Shown one piece after another: positions 1 to 8,396 of a DNA stretch of 64,000 nucleotides. Each line of letters starts with the position of its first letter. Position 1 is the stretch's first letter. Location: contig CAWIMV010000001.1 of assembly GCA_963837325.1 (NCBI GenBank), forward strand, positions 2,418,001 to 2,482,000. The letters run 5' to 3'. Made by a program: the position numbers and the translations under genes. The notes under the pieces were generated by a model. It ran no database searches, was not told where the DNA came from, and was given only the letters and a program-made list of their open reading frames with translations. Source of the DNA: CAVQKZ01 sp963837325. GTDB lineage: Bacteria; Actinomycetota; Actinomycetes; Mycobacteriales; Jatrophihabitantaceae.

Positions 1-112
1 CGTCGTCGGAACCGGCCGAGCGCACGAGAGCGGCCGACAGCTCGCGGGTGTAGCGGCCGATTCCGCCCGGTACGGGCCCGAGCAACTGCTCGGCGACGAT
101 CGCGACCCGCAC
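1..112 (-). CDS. Glycosyltransferase family 4, N-terminal fragment (cut by window edge)
   Basis: Reading leftwards from a GTG at 112, the frame stays open to the window edge (37 codons). It opens with a short hydrophobic beta strand, then a Pro-Gly-Gly-Ile-Gly-Arg stretch at about residues 15-20 and Tyr-Thr-Arg-Glu-Leu. This is the usual first strand and glycine loop of GT-B (GT4-type) glycosyltransferases. Only the N-terminus is present, so donor and acceptor cannot be told. It is divergent from the flippase-like gene at 164 with about 50 bp between, so the polysaccharide locus continues to the left of this window. Confidence 0.72.
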   Translation of the reverse strand, partial: MRVAIVAEQLLGPVPGGIGRYTRELSAALVRSAGSDD

Positions 113-163
113 GGGCCGACTCTAGCCGCGAAGCGTGCCGCAACTCGGCTAGGCTGGCCGATC

Positions 164-1186
164 GTGCCCCCCGCCCAGCCGACGCCTTCCGGCGGAGCGA
201 CCCGGCGGCGATCAGCGACAGCGCTGCACATCATCGGTATCGCCGTTGCCGTCGCAGCGGTGGCGTTGTGCGTCAAGACGATCGTCAGCGAATGGTCGCG
301 CATCAGCTCTGCCGTCGCCAACGCCGACGTCGTTCCGCTGCTGCTCGCGTTCGTCTGCAGCGCAGCGTCCATGACCGGACTGGGCCTGCTGTGGTGGCGC
401 TGCCTGCGCCTGTTCGGATCGCCGACAAGACCGTCGGTGGCGGTCGGCTGGTACTTCGGCGGTGAGCTCGGCAAGTACGTACCCGGCGGCATCTGGACCG
501 TCCTCGGCCGGGGCGAACTCGCGCAGCGCGGCGGAAAGATCGACCGCAGCGCCGGGTACGCCACCACGCTCATCTGTTACGGCTTGATGTGCATCGCCGC
601 CGCCGTCGTCTGCGGCGTGCTCGCACCGTTCCTGTCGGTCGAGGGCGGCGGCTTGGGCGCCACCTGGATCATGCTGCTGCTGATCCCGCTCGGCATCGCC
701 GCCGTGCACCCGGCGGTGTTCGGGCGCATCCTCGCCGTCGGCCGACGGGTGACCCGTGGCGGTCTCGACTTCTCGCCGCCCACCTGGTCGTCGATGCTGC
801 GCCTGATGGTGTGGTCATTGCCGACGTGGGTGCTCCTGGGCCTGGCCTCAGTGCTCGTCACCGAAGCGCTGGGCTACCACCAACATCCCGAGCGGGTCGC
901 ATTCGCGGCCATCAGCGCGTGGATCATCGGTTTCCTCGCCGTGCCGGTGCCGGCCGGCGCAGGCCTGCGCGAACTCATCTTCGTCGGCGTCTGCGGCCTG
1001 GACGCCGCGCCCGCCACGGCGGTGGCGGCGATCGCCCGCGGGCTGCTGCTGCTCGTCGACGGTGTCGGCGGCGTAGCCGGCCTGTGGTACACACGAGCGA
1101 CCATCCGCGATGCCCGGACATCGACGGACTCAGCAAGTGGACTCGGTCCACCAGAAACGACGGAGGCTGTCAATGGACCGGGGTGA
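164..1186 (+). CDS. Lysylphosphatidylglycerol-synthase-type TM (flippase-like) membrane protein
   Basis: This 340-residue protein starts at a GTG and consists almost entirely of hydrophobic segments, the first at about residues 20-38. A Gly-Lys-Tyr-Val-Pro-Gly-Gly-Ile-Trp motif near residue 103 is characteristic of the LPG_synthase_TM (UPF0104) superfamily. It lacks the C-terminal aminoacyl-transfer domain of MprF. Standalone members near glycan genes are usually annotated as flippase-like or glycosyltransferase-associated membrane proteins. The exact substrate is unknown. Its 3' end overlaps the next gene by 14 bp, which suggests co-translation with the methyltransferase. Confidence 0.82.
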   Translation: MPPAQPTPSGGATRRRSATALHIIGIAVAVAAVALCVKTIVSEWSRISSAVANADVVPLLLAFVCSAASMTGLGLLWWRCLRLFGSPTRPSVAVGWYFGGELGKYVPGGIWTVLGRGELAQRGGKIDRSAGYATTLICYGLMCIAAAVVCGVLAPFLSVEGGGLGATWIMLLLIPLGIAAVHPAVFGRILAVGRRVTRGGLDFSPPTWSSMLRLMVWSLPTWVLLGLASVLVTEALGYHQHPERVAFAAISAWIIGFLAVPVPAGAGLRELIFVGVCGLDAAPATAVAAIARGLLLLVDGVGGVAGLWYTRATIRDARTSTDSASGLGPPETTEAVNGPG

Positions 1187-1892
1187 CGTGCTCCGAGGAG
1201 CCAAGAACACCTACGCGGGTGCGGCGTCCAAGGCCGGAGAGGCGCTGGCCAAACTGGGCCTGCTGACCACGCCGCCGCACCGCGACCGCCGCCTGCAGCA
1301 CTGGGCCTACAGCCTGACCCGCGTCCACGACTCGGTGGCGATGGCGGACTTGGACGTGCCGTGGTGGACGTACCGCGCCATCGACATCGTCGACGCCTGG
1401 CTGGCCGCGCGACCACATCCGGTCCGCGTCTTCGAATACGGCTCGGGGGCGAGCACGCTCTGGCTGGGCCGGCGCGCCGACGAGGTGTACTCCGTCGAGC
1501 ATCACCGCGGGTTCGGCGAGCACATGGCGCCGCTGTTCACCGAGTTGCCCAGCATCACGTTCCGCATCGTCGAACCGGTCAAGTCGGACCATCCCAGCGT
1601 GCCGTCAGCAAAAGAGGGCCATGCCAATCTCGACTTCGCCGACTACGTGGCCGCCATCGACCAGGTCGACGGCGCGTTCGACCTCGTCGTCATCGATGGG
1701 CGGGCCCGCGAGGCCTGCCTGGCCCGCGCGGCGTCGCGGATCAAGCCCGACGGCATCATCTTGTTCGACAACAGCCATCGCGCGCGCTACCGCGACGCGA
1801 TCGCAGCGTCGGGGCTGGTCGAGCGGCGGCTGCGCGGCCTGACGCCCACGCTGCCCTACCCGGAGCAGACGTCCCTGCTCACCGCGCACTAG
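1173..1892 (+). CDS. Class I SAM-dependent methyltransferase-like protein
   Basis: The 239-residue protein is read from the ATG at 1173, because a GGAGG-type ribosome site lies at 1162-1166 and longer starts would run deep into the upstream gene. A nucleotide-binding motif I (Phe-Glu-Tyr-Gly-Ser-Gly-Ala-Ser) sits near residue 84, followed by a Ser-Val-Glu-His strand end. A second acidic motif (Leu-Val-Val-Ile-Asp-Gly-Arg) lies near residue 172 and a Gly-Ile-Ile-Leu-Phe-Asp-Asn strand further on. These fit a Rossmann-fold methyltransferase related to FkbM-like enzymes. Its position with glycan genes suggests a sugar O-methyltransferase, which is inference. Confidence 0.72.
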   Translation: MDRGDVLRGAKNTYAGAASKAGEALAKLGLLTTPPHRDRRLQHWAYSLTRVHDSVAMADLDVPWWTYRAIDIVDAWLAARPHPVRVFEYGSGASTLWLGRRADEVYSVEHHRGFGEHMAPLFTELPSITFRIVEPVKSDHPSVPSAKEGHANLDFADYVAAIDQVDGAFDLVVIDGRAREACLARAASRIKPDGIILFDNSHRARYRDAIAASGLVERRLRGLTPTLPYPEQTSLLTAH

Positions 1893-1923
1893 CGGCCCGG
1901 ATCGGCGCCACGAGGCCTGACCG

Positions 1924-2589
1924 CTAAACGCCCGCGGGAAGCTCCATCTCGCGCAGGTCGTGGGCCTCGACGAGCGGCGGTTGGGTGGCCGCACGCACGT
2001 CGTGCACGCCCACACCGGGCGCGAGTTCGCGCAGCATCAGCCCGGACGACGTTACGTCGACGACGGCAAGGTCGGTGATGATCCGCTGCACGCACGCCTT
2101 GCCGGTGAGCGGCAGCGAGCACTCGTCGACGATCTTGGGCGAGCCATCCTTCGCGGTGTGCTCCATCATCACGATCACCCGCTTGGCACCGTGAACCAGG
2201 TCCATTGCCCCGCCCATCCCCTTGATCATCTTGCCCGGGATGGTCCAGTTGGCCAGGTCGCCCCGTACCGAGACCTGCATCGCCCCGAGCACGGCGACGT
2301 CGATGTGGCCGCCGCGAATCATCGCGAACGACGTAGCCGAGTCGAAGAACGCCGCACCCGGCAGGATCGTCACCGTCTCCTTGCCGGCGTTGATCAGGTC
2401 CGGGTCCTCGTCACCGTCGTACGGGTAGGGGCCGACGCCGAGGATGCCGTTCTCGGACTGCAGCACCACGTGCACGCCCGGCGCAATGTAGTTCGGTACC
2501 AGCGTCGGCAGGCCGATGCCGAGGTTGACGTACTGCCCGTCGGACAGTTCGGCGGCGACGCGCGCGGCCATCTCGGTTCGGGTGAGCAT
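1924..2589 (-). CDS. scoB: 3-oxoacid CoA-transferase, subunit B
   Basis: This 221-residue protein is a typical beta subunit of a family I CoA transferase, which moves CoA from succinyl-CoA to acetoacetate or a similar 3-oxoacid. The catalytic glutamate is visible in Ser-Glu-Asn-Gly at residues 45-48 (Glu46), followed by Ile-Leu-Gly-Val-Gly-Pro. A Gly-Gly-Ala-Met-Asp-Leu motif further on is also standard. Its ATG overlaps the stop of the alpha subunit (TGATG), so the subunits are translationally coupled. Related pairs act on 3-oxoadipate (PcaIJ), and sequence alone does not settle the acid substrate. It has no evident link to the surrounding glycan genes. Confidence 0.9.
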   Translation of the reverse strand: MLTRTEMAARVAAELSDGQYVNLGIGLPTLVPNYIAPGVHVVLQSENGILGVGPYPYDGDEDPDLINAGKETVTILPGAAFFDSATSFAMIRGGHIDVAVLGAMQVSVRGDLANWTIPGKMIKGMGGAMDLVHGAKRVIVMMEHTAKDGSPKIVDECSLPLTGKACVQRIITDLAVVDVTSSGLMLRELAPGVGVHDVRAATQPPLVEAHDLREMELPAGV

Positions 2590-3356
2590 CAGGAGCCAGC
2601 CTCCGACGGGCGGGGACGGGTGGTGTGCTTCTCGATCTGCTTGCCGGCCGGGCCCACCTCGACCACGCGCTGGACGAACACGCCAGGTGTGTCGATCTGC
2701 TCGGGATCGAGTTCACCGGGTTCGACAAGCTGCTCCACCTCGGCGATGGTGATCCGGCCGGCCATGGCGCACAACGGGTTGAAGTTGCGCGACGACTTGG
2801 CGTAGCACAGGTTGCCGTGGCGGTCGCCGCGCGCGGCCCGGACCAGCGCGAAGTCGGTGACGATGCCGGTCTCGAGCACGTAGTCCTGGTCGCCGAAGCG
2901 GCGGACCTCCTTCGGCGGGGACTCGACCGCGACCGTGCCGTCGGCGTTGTAGCGCCAGGGCAGGCCGCCGTCGGCAACGAGGGTGCCGACCCCGGCCGGG
3001 GTGTAGAACGCCGGAATCCCCGAACCGCCGGCCCGCAGCCGCTCGGCCAGCGTGCCTTGCGGGCAGAGCTCGAGCTCGAGCTCGCCGGCCAGGTACTGGC
3101 GGGCGAACTCGCGGTTCTCGCCGACGTAGGACCCGGTCGTGCGCCGGATCCGACCGGCGTGCAGCAGCATGCCCAGCCCGGCGTCGTCGACCCCGCAGTT
3201 GTTCGACACGGTTTCGAGTGACGTGGTGCCCTGGTCGAGCACCGCGGCGATGAGGTTGAAGGGGATGCCACCCAGGCCGAAGCCCCCGACCGCCAGCGAC
3301 GCGCCATCGGGGATGTCGGCCACGGCGGCCACCGCGGAGTCGTACGTCTTGTCCAT
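2589..3356 (-). CDS. scoA: 3-oxoacid CoA-transferase, subunit A
   Basis: A 255-residue alpha subunit of a family I CoA transferase, first in the two-gene operon with subunit B. The CoA-binding glycine motif Gly-Gly-Phe-Gly-Leu-Gly-Gly-Ile-Pro lies at residues 24-32, and an Asn-Asn-Cys-Gly segment follows near residue 70. Length and motifs match bacterial ScoA/PcaI proteins. The complex should be cytosolic and work in ketone-body or aromatic-acid breakdown. About 90 bp separate it from the TIGR03089 gene upstream on the same strand. Confidence 0.9.
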   Translation of the reverse strand: MDKTYDSAVAAVADIPDGASLAVGGFGLGGIPFNLIAAVLDQGTTSLETVSNNCGVDDAGLGMLLHAGRIRRTTGSYVGENREFARQYLAGELELELCPQGTLAERLRAGGSGIPAFYTPAGVGTLVADGGLPWRYNADGTVAVESPPKEVRRFGDQDYVLETGIVTDFALVRAARGDRHGNLCYAKSSRNFNPLCAMAGRITIAEVEQLVEPGELDPEQIDTPGVFVQRVVEVGPAGKQIEKHTTRPRPSEAGS

Positions 3357-3445
3357 CTACCTCTCCCGTGCCGCGTCGCGCGACGTCGCATCGAGCCGGC
3401 CCTCGGACCTTACCGAGGCCCCTGAGCCCGCCGCAGGGGGGCGGT

Positions 3446-4168
3446 TCAGGCCGACAGGACCGCGGCCACGCGTTCCTGCGCCGCCCGGCGTTCCAGCACG
3501 GCCGGGTCGTCGCAGTTACGGACGTAGACCACCGAACCGCCGACCGCGAGCGGGGCCAGGACCGTGTCGAGCCAGTCCGGGTAGCCGGCCCAGTCGCGCG
3601 TGCTCAACACGCGGGCACCCGGACCCAGGCCGAGCTCGGCGGCCCGGCGCGCGGCGGCGTCGGCCAGCTCGCCGCGGGTCAACCCGCCCGCCCCCGGGTC
3701 GGCCTCGATGGCCGCGAACCGCACGCCGGCCCAGGCGTCGGCCTGGGGACGCACCGCGGTCACGTAGTCCTGAGTACCGGCCGGCACTGCGGAACCGAAC
3801 CCGACGGCGGCCGAGTCGGGTGCGACGGCATACACGTCGGCAATGGCCGACGCGGCCGCTCGGCCGTCCGGAGTGACGAAGGCGACGTCGGCATCCGCGT
3901 CCGGCGCCGCGCTCAGCGCGAGCCCGGCCGTAAGGCAGCCCAGCAGCGCCGGCACGGAGATCCAGTGCGCCGGTAGCGAGATCAGCGCGGTGTCGCCGAC
4001 GCCGAGGCCGAGTTCGTCGCCGAGCAGATGGTGGGTCTTCGCGACCCAGTTCGCCAGTGACTTCGCGGAGAGCTCGGTGCGCTCACCGCTGGCTTCGTCG
4101 TAGTAGGTGACGAAGGGGCGTCCGGGTTCGGCCGCCAGCAGGTCGGCGAAAAGTTGTTCCGGCGTCAT
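3446..4168 (-). CDS. TIGR03089 family protein (adenylate-forming-like fragment)
   Basis: The ATG at 4168 overlaps the stop of the upstream LCP gene (TGATG), giving 240 residues; longer readings run inside that gene and are rejected. The sequence resembles the N-terminal part of AMP-forming acyl-CoA synthetases: an opening Thr-Pro-Glu-Gln-Leu-Phe, a Tyr-Tyr-Asp-Glu-Ala-Ser-Gly-Glu-Arg-Thr-Glu-Leu segment, and alternating helices and strands. It is far too short to be a complete ligase. This is the actinobacterial TIGR03089 family, of unknown function, usually found directly beside an LCP gene as in M. tuberculosis Rv3267/Rv3268. Coupling suggests a role in wall-polymer attachment, which is inference. 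Confidence 0.85.
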   Translation of the reverse strand: MTPEQLFADLLAAEPGRPFVTYYDEASGERTELSAKSLANWVAKTHHLLGDELGLGVGDTALISLPAHWISVPALLGCLTAGLALSAAPDADADVAFVTPDGRAAASAIADVYAVAPDSAAVGFGSAVPAGTQDYVTAVRPQADAWAGVRFAAIEADPGAGGLTRGELADAAARRAAELGLGPGARVLSTRDWAGYPDWLDTVLAPLAVGGSVVYVRNCDDPAVLERRAAQERVAAVLSA

Positions 4169-5676
4169 CAGTTGATGCAGCCGGCGTCGATCGCCTTGGG
4201 TTTGGGCTTCGACGGGGCGTGGGAGGCCGGTGCCGTCGACGACTTCGTCGCCGGAGCCACCGCCTTCAGTCCGTCGGTGCCGAGCAGCAGGGTGACGTGG
4301 CTGATCGAGGACACCTTCTGCAGCCGGGCGCCCGGGACGTAGCCGGCCAGCGTCTTGGCCTCGGCCTGCATCCCGTCGCGGTACTCGACGACCGTGGCGG
4401 TGGACGGGCTCGGGGCCGTGCCTGTCGTGCCGACCTTGAAGCCGGCGTGGCGCAGCACGTCGGCGTTCTGACCTGCGGCGCCGTCGAAGCTGCCCGCGTT
4501 CATCACGTCCACCGTGACGCTGGACGGCGCCACCGGCTTGGCCTGGTTGAGCTTGGAATCCACCGGGCCGATCAGCCGGTTCACGAACGTCTTCACCTCG
4601 GCCGGGTTGACCTTGACGATGCTCTGGCCGTTGTCGGCGGTGCCGAAGCCGTCCGTGGGGATGGTGCGGCCGACGATGTTGTCGGCCGAGAGGTTTTGCA
4701 TCTGCGCGGCGAGGTCGGCCGGGTTGAGCCGATCGTCGAGGTAGATCGAGGCCTGTACTGCGGTCAGCAGATGTTGCAGCTTGATCGGGTTGAGGATGAC
4801 GCCGGCGGAAACCAGCTTGCGGAACGCGGCCGTGAGGAAGTAGCGCTGGCGTTGGACGCGGTCCAGGTCGCCGTTGCCGTCCGGGAAGTTGTAGCGCTGC
4901 CGGACGAATGCCAGCGCCTGCTTGCCCTCGATGCTGTTGACGCCCTTGTGCAGGTTGATGCCGGAGTCGGGTTCCTTCACCGCGGCGCACATGTTGACCT
5001 TGACGCCTTTGATCGCCTTGCTGATGCGGTAGAAGCCGAGGAGATCGACCTGCACGAAGTGATCGACGGTCAGTCCGGTGAGGTTCTGGACGGTGGCCAT
5101 CAGCAACTGGGCGCCGGCCGCGCGCTTGTTGTCGGCGCTACCGGTCGTGGCCGTGTAGCCGGTCGGATAGGCCGAGTTCAGCTTGCTCTGGCCGTGGCCG
5201 GGAATGTTCACGTACGAGTCGCGTGGCAGTGAGATCAGCGTGGCCTTGGTGCCATCGGCCGGCACGTGCACGATCATCATCGTGTCGGTGTTCAGGCTGC
5301 CACCGTCGCGGGTGGTGCCGAGCTCGCGCAACTCGTTGGGGTCAGCGGTGCTTCGGTCGTCGTTGCCGACGATGAGGATGTTCTGGTCCTTGCCGTCGAT
5401 GTCGCGGCTGGGCTTGCCCGACGACGAGCCGAAGATGCTCAGCCGGTGCAAGCCGTTGTTGAACGTGTGGTACTTCCACCAGTAGGTGCCGAACGTCACC
5501 ACGATGAGGACGGACAGCGCGGCGGCGAGCGCTTGGGTGGCGAAGCGAAGGTTGTGCCGCCAGCCCCGCGAGGACGGCCCCCCACCTCGGTGCTTGCCGC
5601 GCGGATCGAGCTCGCGAGGCAGCGCAGGCAACGCGTCGCCGAACCCCTGCGACGCAGCAGAACGGTTGGCCGGCAC
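4168..5676 (-). CDS. LytR-CpsA-Psr (LCP) family glycopolymer ligase with LytR_C domain
   Basis: A 502-residue type II membrane protein. A basic cytosolic tail of about 45 residues is followed by a transmembrane helix (about 46-66). The LCP catalytic domain follows, with Asp-Gly-Lys-Asp-Gln-Asn-Ile-Leu, Asn-Thr-Asp-Thr-Met-Met and Ser-Leu-Pro-Arg-Asp-Ser. A LytR_C domain lies near residues 350-440, and the tail is Ala/Pro/Lys-rich. LCP enzymes transfer glycopolymers from polyprenyl-phosphate carriers to peptidoglycan outside the cell. It lies downstream of a second LCP gene on the same strand and is coupled to TIGR03089. The two LCP proteins are clear paralogues. Confidence 0.93.
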   Translation of the reverse strand: MPANRSAASQGFGDALPALPRELDPRGKHRGGGPSSRGWRHNLRFATQALAAALSVLIVVTFGTYWWKYHTFNNGLHRLSIFGSSSGKPSRDIDGKDQNILIVGNDDRSTADPNELRELGTTRDGGSLNTDTMMIVHVPADGTKATLISLPRDSYVNIPGHGQSKLNSAYPTGYTATTGSADNKRAAGAQLLMATVQNLTGLTVDHFVQVDLLGFYRISKAIKGVKVNMCAAVKEPDSGINLHKGVNSIEGKQALAFVRQRYNFPDGNGDLDRVQRQRYFLTAAFRKLVSAGVILNPIKLQHLLTAVQASIYLDDRLNPADLAAQMQNLSADNIVGRTIPTDGFGTADNGQSIVKVNPAEVKTFVNRLIGPVDSKLNQAKPVAPSSVTVDVMNAGSFDGAAGQNADVLRHAGFKVGTTGTAPSPSTATVVEYRDGMQAEAKTLAGYVPGARLQKVSSISHVTLLLGTDGLKAVAPATKSSTAPASHAPSKPKPKAIDAGCIN

Positions 5677-5741
5677 GCGTCGAGGTTACGGTGCCCCAGA
5701 TGTGCGGGCGATGAGCAACCCCGGGCGGCTGCCCGGAATGA

Positions 5742-7253
5742 TCAGTTTATGCAGCCCTGATCCGTGGAGGCGGCCGCAGCCGGTGCCGGCGTCGACTTGC
5801 CGGCGCTCGCGGGTGGCCGGCTCGCCGCCACGCTCGTGTTCCCGCCCGGGACGGCGACGCCCCGCACGTGACCGTGGTTGCCGCCCAGCAGCAGCGTGGG
5901 CCGGTCGACGGTGGAGGTCGGGACCAGTTTCGCGCCGGGCACGGCCGCGCCGACTGCCTTGGCGGCCGAAACCATGCCGACCGGGTATTCGACGACGGTG
6001 TCAACCGATGCGCTGCTGGAGTCGACCAGGTTGACCTTGAAACCCAGGGCACGCAGGGCCGTGGCGTTGCGGCCGGCCCAGCCGGTGATGCCCGCCGCAT
6101 TGAGAACGTCGACGGTGACTGAGGACGGCGCGGCCGGCTTCGCCGCGACCAGTTCCGGGTCGGCCGGCTTGCCCTGCAGTTCGCGGATGAATGCCGGCAT
6201 CGCGGCCGAATCCACCTTCACGACCGACGTCTCGATCCCGTCGGGGTAGATCAGCTGCGACCCCTCGTTGGGGATCGTCTTGAAGGTGATCTGGCCCGCC
6301 GACATCTGCTCGAACTGCCGGCCGAGATCGAGCAACTTCAGCGCCGGATCGGTGAGCAACGACGAGCCGACCGCGTTGAGCAGATCGCGCAGCTTGAACG
6401 GGTTGAGCAGCACGCCGGCCGAGGTCACCTTGCGAAACGCCGCGCCCAAGAAGTACTGCTGGCGTCGGATGCGGTCGAGGTCGCCGCCGGGCAGCCCGTG
6501 ACGCTGGCGAACGAACGCCAGTGCCTGCTTGCCTTTGATCACCGAGACGCCCTTCGGCAGGTCGATGCCGGAGTAGCCCTGGCCGAACTGGTCGGAGTCG
6601 GTCCGCGGGTTCTGCGCCGCGTTCAGGCACACCCGCACGCCGCCGATGGCGTTGCTGATCCGGTAGAAGCCGAGGAGGTTGACCTGCACGTAGTGGTCGA
6701 TGTGCAATCCGGTGAGGGCGTCGACCGTCCGGGCCGTCATGATGATTCCGGCGCTTTGGGCCGACCGTTCGCCGGCGCCGCTGTTCTTGGCCGCGGTGTA
6801 CCCGATCCCGTACGCCGAATTGATCTTGCCTTTGCCGTGACCCGGGATGCCCACCCACGAGTCGCGCGGAAACGACACGATCGTGGGCTTCGCGCCGTCC
6901 GCGGGCACGTGCAGCAGCATCATCGTGTCGGTGTTCACACTGCCGCCGTCGTCCTGGGTGGACAACGCCTGCAGTTCCGCTGCGCTGGCGCCGGCCCGGC
7001 TGTCATTGCCGATCAGCAGGATGTTCTGGTCCTTGCCGTCGACGTCCTTGCCACCGAGGCCGAGGGGCGGAACGGCCGAGCCGTGCGGGACGCTATCGGT
7101 GAAGTTTTGATAGGAAGCCCACGCCAACCCGCTGCCGATCATGATCAGGAACGACACGGCGGCGGCCGCGATCCGAACCCGCTGGCCCGATCTGCGCCGC
7201 GTCGGCTCGGGCCGCACATCCGGTGCGCCCGGCGACGATTCGTAGCCTGCCAT
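5742..7253 (-). CDS. LytR-CpsA-Psr (LCP) family glycopolymer ligase with LytR_C domain (second copy)
   Basis: Read from the ATG at 7253 this gives 503 residues with the same layout as the neighbouring LCP protein. A short basic tail is followed by a transmembrane helix at about 27-47. The LCP core carries Gly-Lys-Asp-Gln-Asn-Ile-Leu-Leu-Ile-Gly-Asn-Asp and Asn-Thr-Asp-Thr-Met-Met, then Phe-Pro-Arg-Asp-Ser. A LytR_C domain and a Pro/Ala-rich tail that ends, like its paralogue, in Gly-Cys-Ile-Asn complete it. A longer frame extends upstream but crosses the region divergent to rmlB, so it was not used. It probably ligates the locus polysaccharide or arabinogalactan-like polymer to peptidoglycan. 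Confidence 0.92.
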   Translation of the reverse strand: MAGYESSPGAPDVRPEPTRRRSGQRVRIAAAAVSFLIMIGSGLAWASYQNFTDSVPHGSAVPPLGLGGKDVDGKDQNILLIGNDSRAGASAAELQALSTQDDGGSVNTDTMMLLHVPADGAKPTIVSFPRDSWVGIPGHGKGKINSAYGIGYTAAKNSGAGERSAQSAGIIMTARTVDALTGLHIDHYVQVNLLGFYRISNAIGGVRVCLNAAQNPRTDSDQFGQGYSGIDLPKGVSVIKGKQALAFVRQRHGLPGGDLDRIRRQQYFLGAAFRKVTSAGVLLNPFKLRDLLNAVGSSLLTDPALKLLDLGRQFEQMSAGQITFKTIPNEGSQLIYPDGIETSVVKVDSAAMPAFIRELQGKPADPELVAAKPAAPSSVTVDVLNAAGITGWAGRNATALRALGFKVNLVDSSSASVDTVVEYPVGMVSAAKAVGAAVPGAKLVPTSTVDRPTLLLGGNHGHVRGVAVPGGNTSVAASRPPASAGKSTPAPAAAASTDQGCIN

Positions 7254-7400
7254 CACAACATCCGAGCCTAGCTTCGACCGGTCGTGCATCCGGCGCGCCG
7301 CGCGCGGCCGGCGCCGGCATTGCCGTTCGTTCCGGTCCGGCGCGCATAGCGGTCTGGAATACTGCCCTGAGTCTTGCCCAATCGGAAAGGGCGTTGTGCG

Positions 7401-8396
7401 ATGCGGGTCTTGGTCACCGGCGGGGCCGGTTTCATAGGCGCGAACTTCGTACACCACACCCTCACGCACCGACCCGACGCGGACGTGACCGTCCTGGACG
7501 CGTTGACCTACGCCGCCAGCGAGTCCAGTCTGGACCCGGTTCGCGACCGCATCCGGTTCGTCCGCGGTGACGTCGCCGACGCCGCCGCCGTCGATGTGCT
7601 GGTCAAGGAAGCGGACGTGGTGGTGCACTTCGCCGCCGAGTCCCACAACGACAACTCCCTGCGCGACCCGTCACCGTTCATCCATACGAACCTCGTCGGA
7701 ACGTTCACGATCCTCGAGGCCGTTCGCCGCCACAGCGTGCGGCTGCACCACATCTCCACCGACGAGGTTTACGGCGACCTCGAGCTGGACGCCCCGACCA
7801 AGTTCACCCCCCAGACTCCGTACAACCCGTCGAGTCCCTACAGCGCCAGCAAAGCCGGGTCCGACCTGCTCGTGCGCGCCTGGGTTCGCTCCTTCGGCAT
7901 CCACGCCACGCTGTCGAACTGTTCGAACAACTACGGTCCGTACCAGCACACCGAGAAGTTCATCCCACGTCAGATCACGAACGTGCTGTGCGACATCCGA
8001 CCGAAGCTGTACGGTGCCGGCGCCAACGTGCGGGACTGGATCCATGTCGACGACCACAACGCCGCGGTCTGGACGATCATCGACCGCGGCAAGCCCGGCG
8101 AGACCTATCTGATCGGCGCCGACGGTGAGCACAGCAACCGCGAAGTGCTCGAGCTCATCCTCGAGCTGATGGGCCGCCCCCAGGACTGGTACGACCGGGT
8201 CGCCGACCGCCCAGGGCACGATCTGCGCTACGCGATCGATGCGAGCAAGCTGCGGGCCGAGCTGGGCTGGGCGCCACAGTTCACCGATCTGCGGGCCGGA
8301 CTGGCCCGCACGATCGACTGGTACACCGAGAACCGCAGCTGGTGGCTCGCCGACAAGCAAGCCGTCGAGGCGCGCTACGCCGAGGTCGGCCAGTAG
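7401..8396 (+). CDS. rmlB: dTDP-glucose 4,6-dehydratase
   Basis: The 331-residue protein starts at the ATG at 7401, behind a GGAAAGG ribosome site. The NAD-binding Thr-Gly-Gly-Ala-Gly-Phe-Ile-Gly lies at residues 6-13. The catalytic Thr-Asp-Glu is at 120-122 and the SDR pair Tyr147-x3-Lys151 follows, which is the full RmlB set. It converts dTDP-glucose to dTDP-4-keto-6-deoxyglucose, step two of dTDP-rhamnose synthesis. Its stop codon overlaps the start of rmlD by one base, so the two are coupled. rmlA and rmlC are not in this window and must lie elsewhere. Confidence 0.95.
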   Translation: MRVLVTGGAGFIGANFVHHTLTHRPDADVTVLDALTYAASESSLDPVRDRIRFVRGDVADAAAVDVLVKEADVVVHFAAESHNDNSLRDPSPFIHTNLVGTFTILEAVRRHSVRLHHISTDEVYGDLELDAPTKFTPQTPYNPSSPYSASKAGSDLLVRAWVRSFGIHATLSNCSNNYGPYQHTEKFIPRQITNVLCDIRPKLYGAGANVRDWIHVDDHNAAVWTIIDRGKPGETYLIGADGEHSNREVLELILELMGRPQDWYDRVADRPGHDLRYAIDASKLRAELGWAPQFTDLRAGLARTIDWYTENRSWWLADKQAVEARYAEVGQ

